11,880 nt of DNA from Phanerochaete sordida (taxonomy: Eukaryota > Basidiomycota > Agaricomycetes > Polyporales > Phanerochaetaceae): NCBI GenBank assembly GCA_019973155.2, contig BPQB01000212.1:1-11880 (forward strand), in the 5' to 3' direction. The first letter of the stretch is position 1; every line of letters starts with the position of its first letter. Of the stretch, positions 1 through 7,653 are shown piece after piece. The translations under genes and the position numbers were made by a program. The notes under the pieces are model-generated. The model saw nothing but the letters and a program-made list of their open reading frames with translations, did no database searches and had not been told where the DNA came from.

Positions 1-3000
1 TCCAATAGCAAATGACCAAATATTCAAGTGTTTGATTTTTAGCACACTTGATAGAATCCCCACCATTACACAAACTTAATTATATCATACCCCTAGCATT
101 ACACTACCACTCACAATTATTGTGGCCACTAAACAATAAGCAGAATGTGCCAAAATAATGTTGTTGTTTTAGCCCCAAACATGAATTGCGTTATTTTTTG
201 CAGCCACTGTATATGGACGTGCGCAGCTGTAGTCCTTTGTTCTGGGGTTTCCCAGCTCCAACCCTCGCGGCAGCTGATACGCTTTATCTCCAGTACATCG
301 CGCATTGTCAGATTATCCTGTAGACATACGCTTACCCGCCTGTAGCTCCTTTGTACCCTTTGTCTGGTCTGCCCCGTTGTCCCTACTCATTGCACAGCCG
401 TCGCGGAGACGGCGGGAGGTTCGTTCCCGTGCCAAGCTGCATAACGCGATGTGCTGACGTGGTTCGGGCAGCGCAGTCAATGAGGGACCTGAGGGGCTGT
501 GCTGTCAGCCACCATATCGTCGTGCCACTGTTCGTCCATGTAAATTTAACTGTACCTGACGTATCAATTGCAATAATCACCCCTGGCGTGCCTGTCGTTG
601 CGATGTTCGGCGATTGCGCCACCAAGTCCTTGCTTGCCCGATAAAGCTGGCCTGCAGTGCACCTCGCGCACCGCCTGCCATTGAGCGGCTTAACTGCAGA
701 CCTCTGCTAGCCCCTGGCTCGTAGGCTTCTTGAGCCACTATGTCGCCGCTATTGCTGATCTGACACTTGTACATAGAGCTGGGCTTCGTCAATTGTATAG
801 GGAAGTGTTCTGCAGTTATCCTGGGATGTATCTTACTCCCAGCGCTTCGGTGGTGGGGTTCGCAAGATCAACATTGCGGCGAGGACGTGCGAGCGAAGAC
901 TAAGCGGGTGATACAAAGCTCGCTTGAACGAGCTCGCGCGCGCGCCGTGTGTGGTGCTACGTTGGCGAACACCCGATTAACGCGTCACCGGGCCGCAGTT
1001 AATCTATGGCGTATACCAGGTGCTCGGCGGTGGCGTCCACAGCCTTGTCATTACGACGGAAAGGGCTATACGAAGAATGTGCGAGTGACATGCGATACGT
1101 CCGGGCAAGTCCACGCACGCTGTGTACGCCGCCACGTTCGCAAGAACGGGATTCAGGAAGCTCCCTGCGTTGCTGTGGCGTTAGCTGAAAGAAGTCAGGC
1201 TACCGGTACCTAGCCATCCTCAAGCACAATACGCGGTATCAAATACATAGCTGATGACGCTGGGTTCGCAAAAGCACTGCGGATGTTTTGGATAAGCTTG
1301 AGGGTGTGTGTAAGATGGACTTCCGCATTGGATTATCAGAACCCACCAAGCCCACTCCGACGTGCAATACGCTGTAGGTGAGGCTGAATACTACTCAGAT
1401 ACACCTATATCGCGTGATTTATGTTTCATTCAAGCGAGAAATTTGCGTTACTTTGATCCGAGCAGCTGCCCGCAAGGGATGCACCAGTCTTGCCACTCCT
1501 CTCCGCACCATTAATCCATAGGCAGTGCGCAGACTACTATGTGTTTGAACAGCCTCCAGTGCCATAGGAGTAGCTGACATCGACATTTGTACCTTTCTAA
1601 CCTATTTAAAGCTATTCAAACATGTTTGCAGTGTTTGAGTGTGCATGTCTGTAACACACATGAGCGACACGTCGTGCCGCCGCTCCAAGACCAACGCGCA
1701 TGTCACCTTAGTGCATGCATTGTAGCAGTATACTGGCGCACATGTGGACGGTGAATATCGCGGTCCTACTTGTATGTGGTTGTAATGCACACTTGTCTCA
1801 TCCCCTCGATGGTCGCATGGACCAAGGACCACATGTTGCATTGTGTACTGCTGACCAAGTTGCACAGTAAGTGGTCGCATTCTACCATGCACTTCGCAAC
1901 GCGAAGCGGACAGCGGGGTCATGTCATCTTCATTCAAATGGATATAGATAATCATTCCATGGAATATAAGCAGGGTAGGAACACCACATTCTAATAATGT
2001 ACTGCACGTCTCGTAGATTCAGCATGTAGGTTGCGAGGACAAGCATCCCATCCCACATGCACCATTTCACCATGAATACGTGCAAATTGCTTACTTCGTT
2101 TTTCAATCGCATCAGAATGATTACTTAGTAACGCATCTGGTGCACCGAGAATGCAAAGGACTATATTGACATGGCATACCACAGTTTCCTACTGCATGAG
2201 TATATAAAAAGTCGCAACGGTACAGATATTCCTGCAGTTGGGATGGGACAGATCAAAGGTGTTATGACTAGGGGATAGCTATCAAACCCTACTCGAGACG
2301 TTTGACAGTGCGGGATAATAGGAGTGGAGAGATACAAGGGTGCGCACACACTTCGAGCCACTTCATACTGTGGAGTGCGCCCGGGATGACTTCCAGCTGT
2401 TCACTGCCTTTCAGTGACAAACGGAACACTTGCAAGCAGGTGAACTTTATTAGGCACCAATGAACGGTGTGTGTAGCAATATCTATGTATTTTACCGTGG
2501 CTCTGGTCGCTGCAGGTGGAGGTCGCGACCGCAAACGGGGGGCTTGGCGCTGGCGGCGGAGAGCAAGTCGCACCATACAATCATGGCTCTGCGGTATTAG
2601 CTGCTCATAGTTTTACATATCATTGAAGTATATGTAATACATACAGTGCTGTAGTGTGCCTGAAGCTCCACTGCTTCACTAAGCTTAGAAAAATGTAACA
2701 GCATATTCCTGAATTCCGCCATATTTCTAAATCTGGACACCCTGCCCCTGCCCATTTCCCAAACCGGACCCATCACGGACTGCCGCCCTTCTCCCACGGA
2801 CGATGTTGGCGATGTTCTCGCTCCCACGACCGCCTCTCTGCAACTCTCTTCCACTTCCTGCCAGCCCGACATACCACACTCAACGTGGAACACGATGAGC
2901 AGGTTTCTGCACTCGTTCTCGTGCATGCCCCAGGCTTGCAGACAGCTGAGGTGAGCATTTCCGACGCTTTGCGTGCTCCGCAGCTGACGCGTCGACGACA

Positions 3001-3166
3001 GAGGCTGTCTAAATGCTATACGTTCCGACGCGCTGTCTGTGGCGGACTGACCTGGCTCACACCGTGGGGAGCGGTCTCCGGATGGCTCGTCATTGGCCTG
3101 CGCCGACCCAGCGGAAGCAAAAGTCGAACCACGGTCTCCGATGCCGTGTCGTCATTTGAGACCACT
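1..3166. other. gene-poor spacer, no supportable gene
   Basis: I find no coding region that I can defend here. Open frames on both strands are short (under about 150 codons), overlap one another, have no recognisable domain motifs, and are not joined by convincing introns into something longer. The first 130 bases are AT-rich and the rest is mixed. There is no tRNA-like cloverleaf, no CRISPR-like array and no long tandem repeat. Small symmetrical items exist, such as a 12-bp palindrome at 1617-1628 and a short alternating CG run at 935-945, but neither can be assigned a role. It may be intergenic DNA or very old, eroded transposon sequence; the sequence alone does not decide. Confidence 0.6.
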
Positions 3167-3195
3167 GTACTGTCAAATGGGGGGAAGCGGGAAAA
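3167..3195 (+). repeat. left terminal inverted repeat
   Basis: 29 bases reading GTACTGTCAAATGG, then GGGG and AAGCGGGAAAA. It is an exact reverse complement of 3751-3779. It is purine-rich, with a run of six G. Confidence 0.85.
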
Positions 3196-3219
3196 ACGCC
3201 ATTTTCCCGCTTCCCCCCA
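3178..3219. repeat. perfect 18-bp hairpin at the left end of the TIR element
   Basis: The arm at 3178-3195 (TGGGGGGAAGCGGGAAAA) is exactly complementary to 3202-3219, with a 6-base loop (ACGCCA). The right arm is therefore an inverted copy of the TIR core placed 6 bases inside the TIR. The flank that follows (CATTGGAC) loosely resembles the TIR outer segment (TTTGAC), so a partial second end may have been inserted or duplicated here. Confidence 0.85.
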
Positions 3220-3296
3220 CATTGGACTTTCCGTTGCTCCAAAAAATTCTGGGTTTGGCCTACGCCTGCATTGGCATGGATGTGCTCCTATCATGG

Positions 3297-3304
3297 TATA
3301 AAAT
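3297..3304 (+). promoter_or_regulatory. TATA-like motif 1 inside the TIR element
   Basis: GG-TATAAAAT matches the TATA-box consensus. It lies 95 bases after the start of the TTTTCCCGCTTC copy at 3202 and about 50 bases after an A-rich tract (AAAAAATTCTGGG). No convincing frame follows, so promoter function is only an inference. Confidence 0.3.
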
Positions 3305-3573
3305 TTGTCCACATGTGTGGGAGGAGCGTGGGGGACGGGAAACGAGTGGACGAAGGACATCAGCGATCAGGCCTTCAGATCTAAGGGATTTGATGGCGAG
3401 CTCGTCCGCGACCTACGAGCTGCTTGAGCTCCAATCGCTCATGTTCTTGCAACGTCTTACAGAGTACAGTATAGTGTGCCTCGATGTCGAGTATGAGAAT
3501 ATTTCATCCAGAGGAGGGCATGCTGTGCTCGAAATCGTGAGCGAGCCTCTGGGTGCCTCATGCCTCCCATCAC

Positions 3574-3591
3574 TTTTCCCGCTTCACCCCA
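3574..3591 (+). repeat. internal copy of the TIR core
   Basis: TTTTCCCGCTTCACCCCA matches the right TIR core at 3751-3768 with one mismatch in 18. It has the same orientation as the copies at 3202 and 3751, so the element carries three direct copies plus the inverted one at the left end. Confidence 0.7.
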
Positions 3592-3666
3592 TCTTTGCCT
3601 TGCCTCGCCGTATTGCTTCTCCCCCTCCCACCAGTCGTTCAAAAAATCTCGTATTTTTGGAAGAGG

Positions 3667-3674
3667 TATAAAAG
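3667..3674 (+). promoter_or_regulatory. TATA-like motif 2 inside the TIR element
   Basis: GG-TATAAAAG is a strong TATA-box match. It lies 93 bases after the start of the TIR-core copy at 3574, nearly the same spacing as motif 1 to its own copy. It is 539 bases upstream of the KDZ gene start, too far to be that gene's core promoter unless there is a long leader. Confidence 0.35.
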
Positions 3675-3750
3675 ACGGTTCGCTAAGTGCCTGTACTGTC
3701 AGAATCAGGCCCTAGGCGGATGGTAGGCGGTCCCAGGTCAAGCGCCTAAC

Positions 3751-3779
3751 TTTTCCCGCTTCCCCCCATTTGACAGTAC
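3751..3779 (-). repeat. right terminal inverted repeat
   Basis: TTTTCCCGCTTCCCCCCA followed by TTTGACAGTAC is the exact reverse complement of 3167-3195. Outside it the sequence changes at once (GGCTCATT). Confidence 0.85.
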
Positions 3780-4205
3780 GGCTCATTCCGTGCAACGCAC
3801 ATGTTTCAGAGCACACTTTGTGTGTTTGTGTAAACTGGTATGAAGTCTCGTGGACAAAAGAGTGAGGAAGAGCTGACTCTTGCGTTAGGATGCGCTGGTG
3901 GGTAGCGCGGGGTGGAGCTCCTCCGGCGGGCTATCCAAATTGGGGGATCGCGATCGACTGCCCTCATTTGCCCATATCTGGCTGTCGCAACGCTAGATTA
4001 TCTACAGCCGTTGGCCAGCGGCCATTTTCCGTGGGCCCCAGTTTTTTTTTTACTCAAATTTGCCCTCGATATCCCCTGCTGCCTTACAACTCCCCCTCGT
4101 CCCTCGCAGCCGCTTGCTGCCCTCCTAATTCTCTTCCCATTTTCGCACTCCCCCCCCATCCGTCGTCTCCTGCGCTTTCCGCCCTAATTGAATCGCTTTC
4201 TCAAC
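3780..4205. other. spacer with pyrimidine-rich leader upstream of the KDZ gene
   Basis: No gene is supportable here. From about 4064 to 4200 the + strand is dominated by C and T (blocks such as CCCCCTCGTCCCTCGCAG and CTCCCCCCCCATCC), a composition common just upstream of transcription starts in filamentous fungi. There is also a T tract around 4043-4052. I see no TATA box in the last 150 bases and no inverted repeat matching sequence downstream of the KDZ gene, so the left end of the KDZ element is not located. Confidence 0.4.
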
Positions 4206-4550
4206 ATGGCGTGAGCTGAAACCACGCGCAAGCGCAAGCTCGAGCAAAACAGCGGAACGCACCTCTTCAGGCTACGCAAGGAGGACGTTCACGGTCGAGG
4301 GGCCACCGCGACACTCAACCACATCTCTGAGGACGGCAAGCACATCGTGCGAGACCACCAACGATTCCCCACTCCCGCTCCGCCGACGCTCCAGACTACG
4401 GTCGAAGACGTCATCGACGCTGAAGCAGCATGGAACCTGTCGCCCCCCGAGAGCCTTCCCTTTGCCAACAATAGCGAGCCCACAGTTGCCACGCCGGTAC
4501 AACAGGTGCAAAAGTTCGCTGAGCAGGGTCCCAAGACGTTTGTGACCATC

Positions 4551-4624
4551 GTATGTCTCTCGCGCTGCCTCTCACCGTCGAGATACGCTAACATCCACTC
4601 TCTTCCTCCCTCTTACTGTTCCAG
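4551..4624 (+). other. intron 1 of the KDZ gene
   Basis: GTATGT donor and TTCCAG acceptor, 74 nt, phase 0. Splicing joins TFVTI to THDQVLSDW, matching the family pattern just before the cysteine cluster. Confidence 0.75.
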
Positions 4625-4702
4625 ACTCACGATCAAGTCCTTTCAGACTGGGCAGCGCATCGCAACATGTTCATAGATGAGCTGCTGCGTCCCGATGGAC
4701 GG

Positions 4703-4843
4703 TGCGGGACCGGCCGTGAGCGTTGCCCTAATTGTCCGCGCGATCCCAGCCGAACGCCCAAATTTCGCTGCATCGACTGCATGGGCGACAGCGTCTTATG
4801 TGGTGCATGCTGTCTTCGTGCGCACACCTCCAACCCTTTCCAT
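4703..4843 (+). other. CxC2-like cysteine cluster encoded by the KDZ pseudogene
   Basis: In the exon 4625-4852, Cys codons at 4703, 4724 and 4733 begin a series RCGTGRERCPNC, then FRCIDC, LCGACC and a closing HTSNPFH. These paired cysteines and the final NPFH are typical of the cysteine cluster that precedes the KDZ catalytic domain, thought to bind zinc and possibly DNA. The residues are intact, but a TGA (4844-4846) follows at once where the family normally has Trp or Arg. Confidence 0.8.
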
Positions 4844-4852
4844 TGAATCAAG

Positions 4853-4901
4853 GTACGACCCCTGCTTGTTTTTCGAGGAGCTTAGCTGATGTACTACGCA
4901 G
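4853..4901 (+). other. intron 2 of the KDZ gene
   Basis: GTACGA donor and TACGCAG acceptor, 49 nt, phase 0. It joins the codons for IK to QWNGKFFE, the expected family continuation. Confidence 0.75.
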
Positions 4902-5212
4902 CAATGGAACGGGAAGTTCTTCGAGGCGACTACACTCCAGAGTCTCGGCTTCATCCTCCAGCTTGGACACCCTCACGGTGAACCCTGCCTCGCCCCGACT
5001 GCTGCATCGCGCAACTTCATGGTCATGCACACGAATGGCTTCCATTCGATGACGGTCCAGTATTGCCAATGCGACAAACAGTACCGCGCCGGGACAAGCG
5101 TGCAGCAGCTTCTCCGCTACGAACTCTACCCTGCCACCCTCGACAACCCCTCGACCTGCTGCACTTTCCGTCTCCTCGAGACCTTCCACATGCTCACGCT
5201 TCAAAGCAAGGT

Positions 5213-5220
5213 CACGCACG
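5213..5220 (+). repeat. 4-bp tandem duplication (CACGCACG) that breaks the KDZ frame
   Basis: Upstream of this point the frame reads TFHMLTLQSKV. Downstream, the family-like YDYYLSLQKLT lies in a different frame. The shift equals exactly one extra CACG unit, so a tandem duplication is the simplest cause. If not skipped, translation meets a TAG at 5259-5261. Confidence 0.8.
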
Positions 5221-5283
5221 GTCTACGACTACTACCTATCCCTCCAGAAGTTGACCAATAGGTTTGGGCTGAAGAAGTTGTTT

Positions 5284-5336
5284 GTGAGTAGTGTCCTTTT
5301 GTCTGCGTTCCAGACATTAACTCTATTCATTCGTAG
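5284..5336 (+). other. intron 3 of the KDZ gene
   Basis: GTGAGT donor and TTCGTAG acceptor, 53 nt, phase 0. It joins FGLKKLF to ERLKPFLRVV. Confidence 0.75.
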
Positions 5337-5530
5337 GAGCGTTTGAAGCCCTTCCTCCGCGTCGTGCAACAGTGGTGCCATGTACAAGCCCTCAAGCGGG
5401 CCGCGCGGGGTCATGAGCCTGGTGGCGTTGAAGCCACGAAGCCAGGCGAACTTTGCATTCGCTGCCCAGCGTGTTCGCGGCCCGGGATCAACCTTCCAGA
5501 AAACTGGGATACGATCTCAGATGATCTCAA

Positions 5531-5582
5531 GTACGTTACGTCACCGTGCTACTGTCACACCCCATCACTGACTGCCTTCGAA
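5531..5582 (+). other. intron 4 of the KDZ gene, acceptor lost
   Basis: GTACGT donor after TISDDL and a CTGAC branch-like site at 5568-5572, but the bases where the acceptor should be read GAA rather than an AG. Removing exactly 5531-5582 (52 nt) restores the frame into FIYTTFVAIDTNF, so a G-to-A change of the terminal AG is likely. Retention shifts the frame away from the catalytic Asp. Confidence 0.6.
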
Positions 5583-5745
5583 ATTCATATACACGACGTT
5601 TGTTGCTATCGACACGAACTTCCGTCTCAAGCGACGGGCAATTTCAAACGACGTTCGCGACCCCTCCATGTCGTCCAGCTGGGGGTACTTCATCGAGGGC
5701 GTAGCGTATCGCGAGCACATCAAGAAGTACGCAACCCAAGAGGAT

Positions 5746-5795
5746 GTGAGCACGCCAATGAATGCACGTCCGCACGATACTCATGTACCGCCCAG
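5746..5795 (+). other. intron 5 of the KDZ gene
   Basis: GTGAGC donor and CGCCCAG acceptor, 50 nt, phase 0. It joins YATQED to ISTCTSFATL. Confidence 0.7.
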
Positions 5796-5944
5796 ATAAG
5801 CACATGCACCAGTTTCGCCACCCTCATGCACACCAACACGCGGTTCCACAAGGGCTACGCCACAACTGGCGTCGCCATGGCGATCAATGCGCGACATGGA
5901 TTTGTACTACCGAACGGAGTCAGTGACCTTCAAAAGGGCGAGAG

Positions 5945-5995
5945 GTACGTAATACGGCTCTACCGTCGTCGACACGCGCTGATGCCGTTCCGCAA
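5945..5995 (+). other. intron 6 of the KDZ gene, acceptor lost but readable in frame
   Basis: GTACGT donor after LQKGE and a CTGATG branch-like site, but the expected acceptor reads CGCAA instead of CGCAG. Removal restores the family block up to CNIDYIALSAL. The 51-nt length is a multiple of three with no stop, so retention adds 17 residues without breaking the frame. Confidence 0.6.
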
Positions 5996-6399
5996 AAACT
6001 GTAACATCGACTACATCGCGCTGTCGGCGCTCTTCAACCTTCCCCCTCCAGCCATGCTACCATATGTGCTGTCTTACGACATCATGTGCCAGTGGCTGCG
6101 CTGGCTTCTCCAGCGGATGGCCAGTCTTCCCCATCACCTTCAGATCGAACTCCCAGTTGGGGAGGTCCGATACGCGATCCCCAAGTACCATCTCAATGGT
6201 CACAAGGAAGAGGGGCACAACCAGTACTCGCTCAACTTCATGCGCGGTGTCGAGTGGACGGACAGCGAGGAAGTCAAGCGCGGGTGGTCTCGAATGGATG
6301 GCACGGCGGCGAGCACACGGGAGATGGGTCCTGGATCGAGGGAGGAGACGCTCGAGGATCACTTTGGCTTCAATAACCAGGAGAAGTACATTAATATGG

Positions 6400-6458
6400 G
6401 TGTGTTCGAGTCTGAGGACTACAGCGACATGCCCCCGTTGATCCCAAACATCTTGTAG
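6400..6458 (+). other. intron 7 of the KDZ gene
   Basis: GTGTGT donor and CTTGTAG acceptor, 59 nt, phase 1. It joins NQEKYINM to GATLEKRERAAV, as in the family. The TAG that ends the unspliced frame at 6456-6458 is therefore the acceptor and not a true stop. Confidence 0.75.
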
Positions 6459-6635
6459 GAGCTACTCTAGAGAAACGCGAGCGCGCAGCTGTTGCTGCAT
6501 TCATACGATTTGACCACGTGCATCAAGATTTGAGGAACGAACTCCAAGAAGCTCACGTTGCGGAGTGGGATGCCTAAATTGCCGCGTACGAGGCAGATCC
6601 GTCTTTGCCCGACCCATATTACTAGAAATTGTTTG

Positions 6636-6683
6636 GTACGGCATTTGAACACGTTGTGTGAGCATAGCTGACCGGCGGCGCAG
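6636..6683 (+). other. intron 8 of the KDZ gene
   Basis: GTACGG donor, GCTGAC branch-like site at 6667-6672 and GGCGCAG acceptor, 48 nt, phase 1. It joins KLF to GMTEAEIRLQLAKEE. Confidence 0.7.
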
Positions 6684-6813
6684 GTATGACCGAGGCTGAG
6701 ATTCGCCTTCAGCTTGCCAAGGAGGAGGAGGAAGCCACGAGTGGCTCGACGACTCTCCACGAAGTCACGCCTGTGTCAATGATATTAACGCTCGTCGACC
6801 TCGAGGAGCAACA

Positions 6814-6863
6814 GTACGTTGTCGCTACATGGTTCGAGGTATTAATGACTCACGCTCGCGCAG
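6814..6863 (+). other. probable intron 9 of the KDZ gene
   Basis: GTACGT donor after LVDLEEQ, an AATGAC-type branch-like site and a CTCGCGCAG acceptor, 50 nt. Splicing gives EEQQRKFRKK, which suits the family. The frame does not then reach the next family block (TAEAIAKRATLRHRI, from 6923) without a further correction. Confidence 0.5.
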
Positions 6864-6881
6864 ACGGAAATTCCGCAAGAA

Positions 6882-6922
6882 GTACCCTTCTACTGCATCT
6901 GACGCCCCCCCCCCCCCCGCAG
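6882..6922 (+). other. possible short intron 10 with a 14-C tract
   Basis: GTACCC donor, CTGAC at 6899-6903 and a run of 14 C (6905-6918) before CGCAG; 41 nt, short even for these introns. Taken with the preceding intron it leaves the downstream frame off by one, so the true structure is unresolved or a base has been gained or lost. Confidence 0.35.
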
Positions 6923-7597
6923 ACGGCCGAGGCGATCGCGAAGCGTGCCACGCTGCGTCACCGGATCAACACGATGCAAAATGTCCAGGCCGTCTACATG
7001 CCCTGCGTCACGCGGAAACTGGCCGAGCAACAACACCAGCTCACCGGCGTGCTCTCCGCGTTGCGCTCGCAACTGTTGTCCTCAGTGCCCCGCCCCACGT
7101 GTCTGAGATTGAGCAACTTGACGTCCCCGAGAGGCAGCCACTCTTCCTTCCCCACGAGCTCGAAGAGGACAACCTGGAGAGCTGCGTGGCTGGCCTTGCC
7201 GACATGGAGTCTCGTCTTCGCGATGGCCAGCTCTCTGACAGCTTGAACAAGCTGCGTGTCCACTTACACATCTGCTCCTGCCTCGTCCGCTTCAAAGATC
7301 GCCACGTACGCCATCAGCGGCCCAATACGCGCGCGTGCATCAAGATCAAGCAGAATGAGATCAAGATTGTCACGCTCAAGAAGAAGTACCGTGCTGCGTG
7401 GAGAGCTAAGCTAGCCCTCGTCGGCCATGGGGCTTGGGAGCGCTCCTGGAAAGAACTCCTTGACTCGGATGTCACGACCATGCGCGGAGACGATGAAGTC
7501 GTCGGGGTCGGCACTTCCGAGGGCAAGCACACGCTCTCTTGAATATGGATGGGCGCAAACAAGGGCGAGACCAATGGCATACACGGCCTGAACAATG

Positions 7598-7653
7598 GTG
7601 AGCAGCCGTACAACCTGTCATATCCGATACGTGCTGACTATCTCCACCGATAG
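7598..7653 (+). other. last intron of the KDZ gene
   Basis: GTGAGC donor, GCTGAC branch-like site at 7633-7638 and CCGATAG acceptor, 56 nt, phase 1. It joins IHGLNN to ALRVEYLKSRARRERY, the usual C-terminal block, and puts the reading into the frame of the last exon. Confidence 0.7.

Larger units (their letters stand above)
3167..3779. mobile_element. MITE-like non-autonomous TIR DNA element, about 613 bp
   Basis: Perfect 29-bp inverted repeats sit at 3167-3195 and 3751-3779. The match stops sharply on the inner side (ACGCC against GTTAG) and at the outer base (T against C), as expected for transposon ends. The outermost four bases are GTAC on both sides. This palindrome may hold a TA target duplication, giving ends CTGTC/GACAG, or may itself be a 4-bp duplication; the two readings cannot be separated. 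There is no transposase frame inside, so the element would be mobilised in trans. Internal features are an 18-bp-stem hairpin at the left end, a third TIR-core copy at 3574-3591, and two TATA-like motifs. TA duplication would suggest a Tc1/mariner-type mobiliser, but the ends are not ones I recognise from a named family. Confidence 0.75.
5583..6399 (+). other. KDZ catalytic region of the pseudogene (exons 5-7)
   Basis: This carries the most diagnostic blocks of the family: AIDTNFRLKRR (Asp codon 5611), DPSMSSSWGYF, TCTSFATLMHTNTRF, VLPNGVSDLQKGER, LSYDIMCQWLRW (Asp codon 6078), IPKYHLNGHKEEGHNQYSLN and STREMGPGSREETLEDH. Two introns (5746-5795 and 5945-5995) interrupt it. No stop codon lies in the spliced form of this part. 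Confidence 0.85.

Noticed and set aside
383..625. Minus-strand 80-codon frame with TWTNSGTTIWWL
   Set aside because: Short, with no family match I recognise, no introns linking it to more coding sequence, and an overlapping open frame on the other strand. Not enough to call a gene.
917..945. AGCTCG/CGAGCT inverted repeat followed by an alternating CG run (935-945)
   Set aside because: A 6-bp stem and an 11-base CG run are within chance expectation; no supporting context for Z-DNA or regulation.
767..1213. 148-codon plus-strand frame with a hydrophobic start
   Set aside because: Unusual composition (many Arg, Cys and His), no domain, and an overlapping frame. It could arise by chance in GC-rich sequence.
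1617..1628. Perfect 12-bp palindrome CAAACATGTTTG
   Set aside because: One isolated short palindrome with no second copy nearby and no adjacent gene to regulate.
3093..3671. 192-codon plus-strand frame across the TIR element
   Set aside because: It runs through the TIR, the hairpin and a TATA-like motif, and its product has no recognisable feature. It is most likely incidental.
5343..6458. Single 371-codon transposase frame as one intact gene
   Set aside because: The frame crosses introns 5531-5582, 5746-5795 and 5945-5995, gives nonsense between 5583 and 5745, and ends at the TAG of an intron acceptor. It is a part of the broken KDZ gene.
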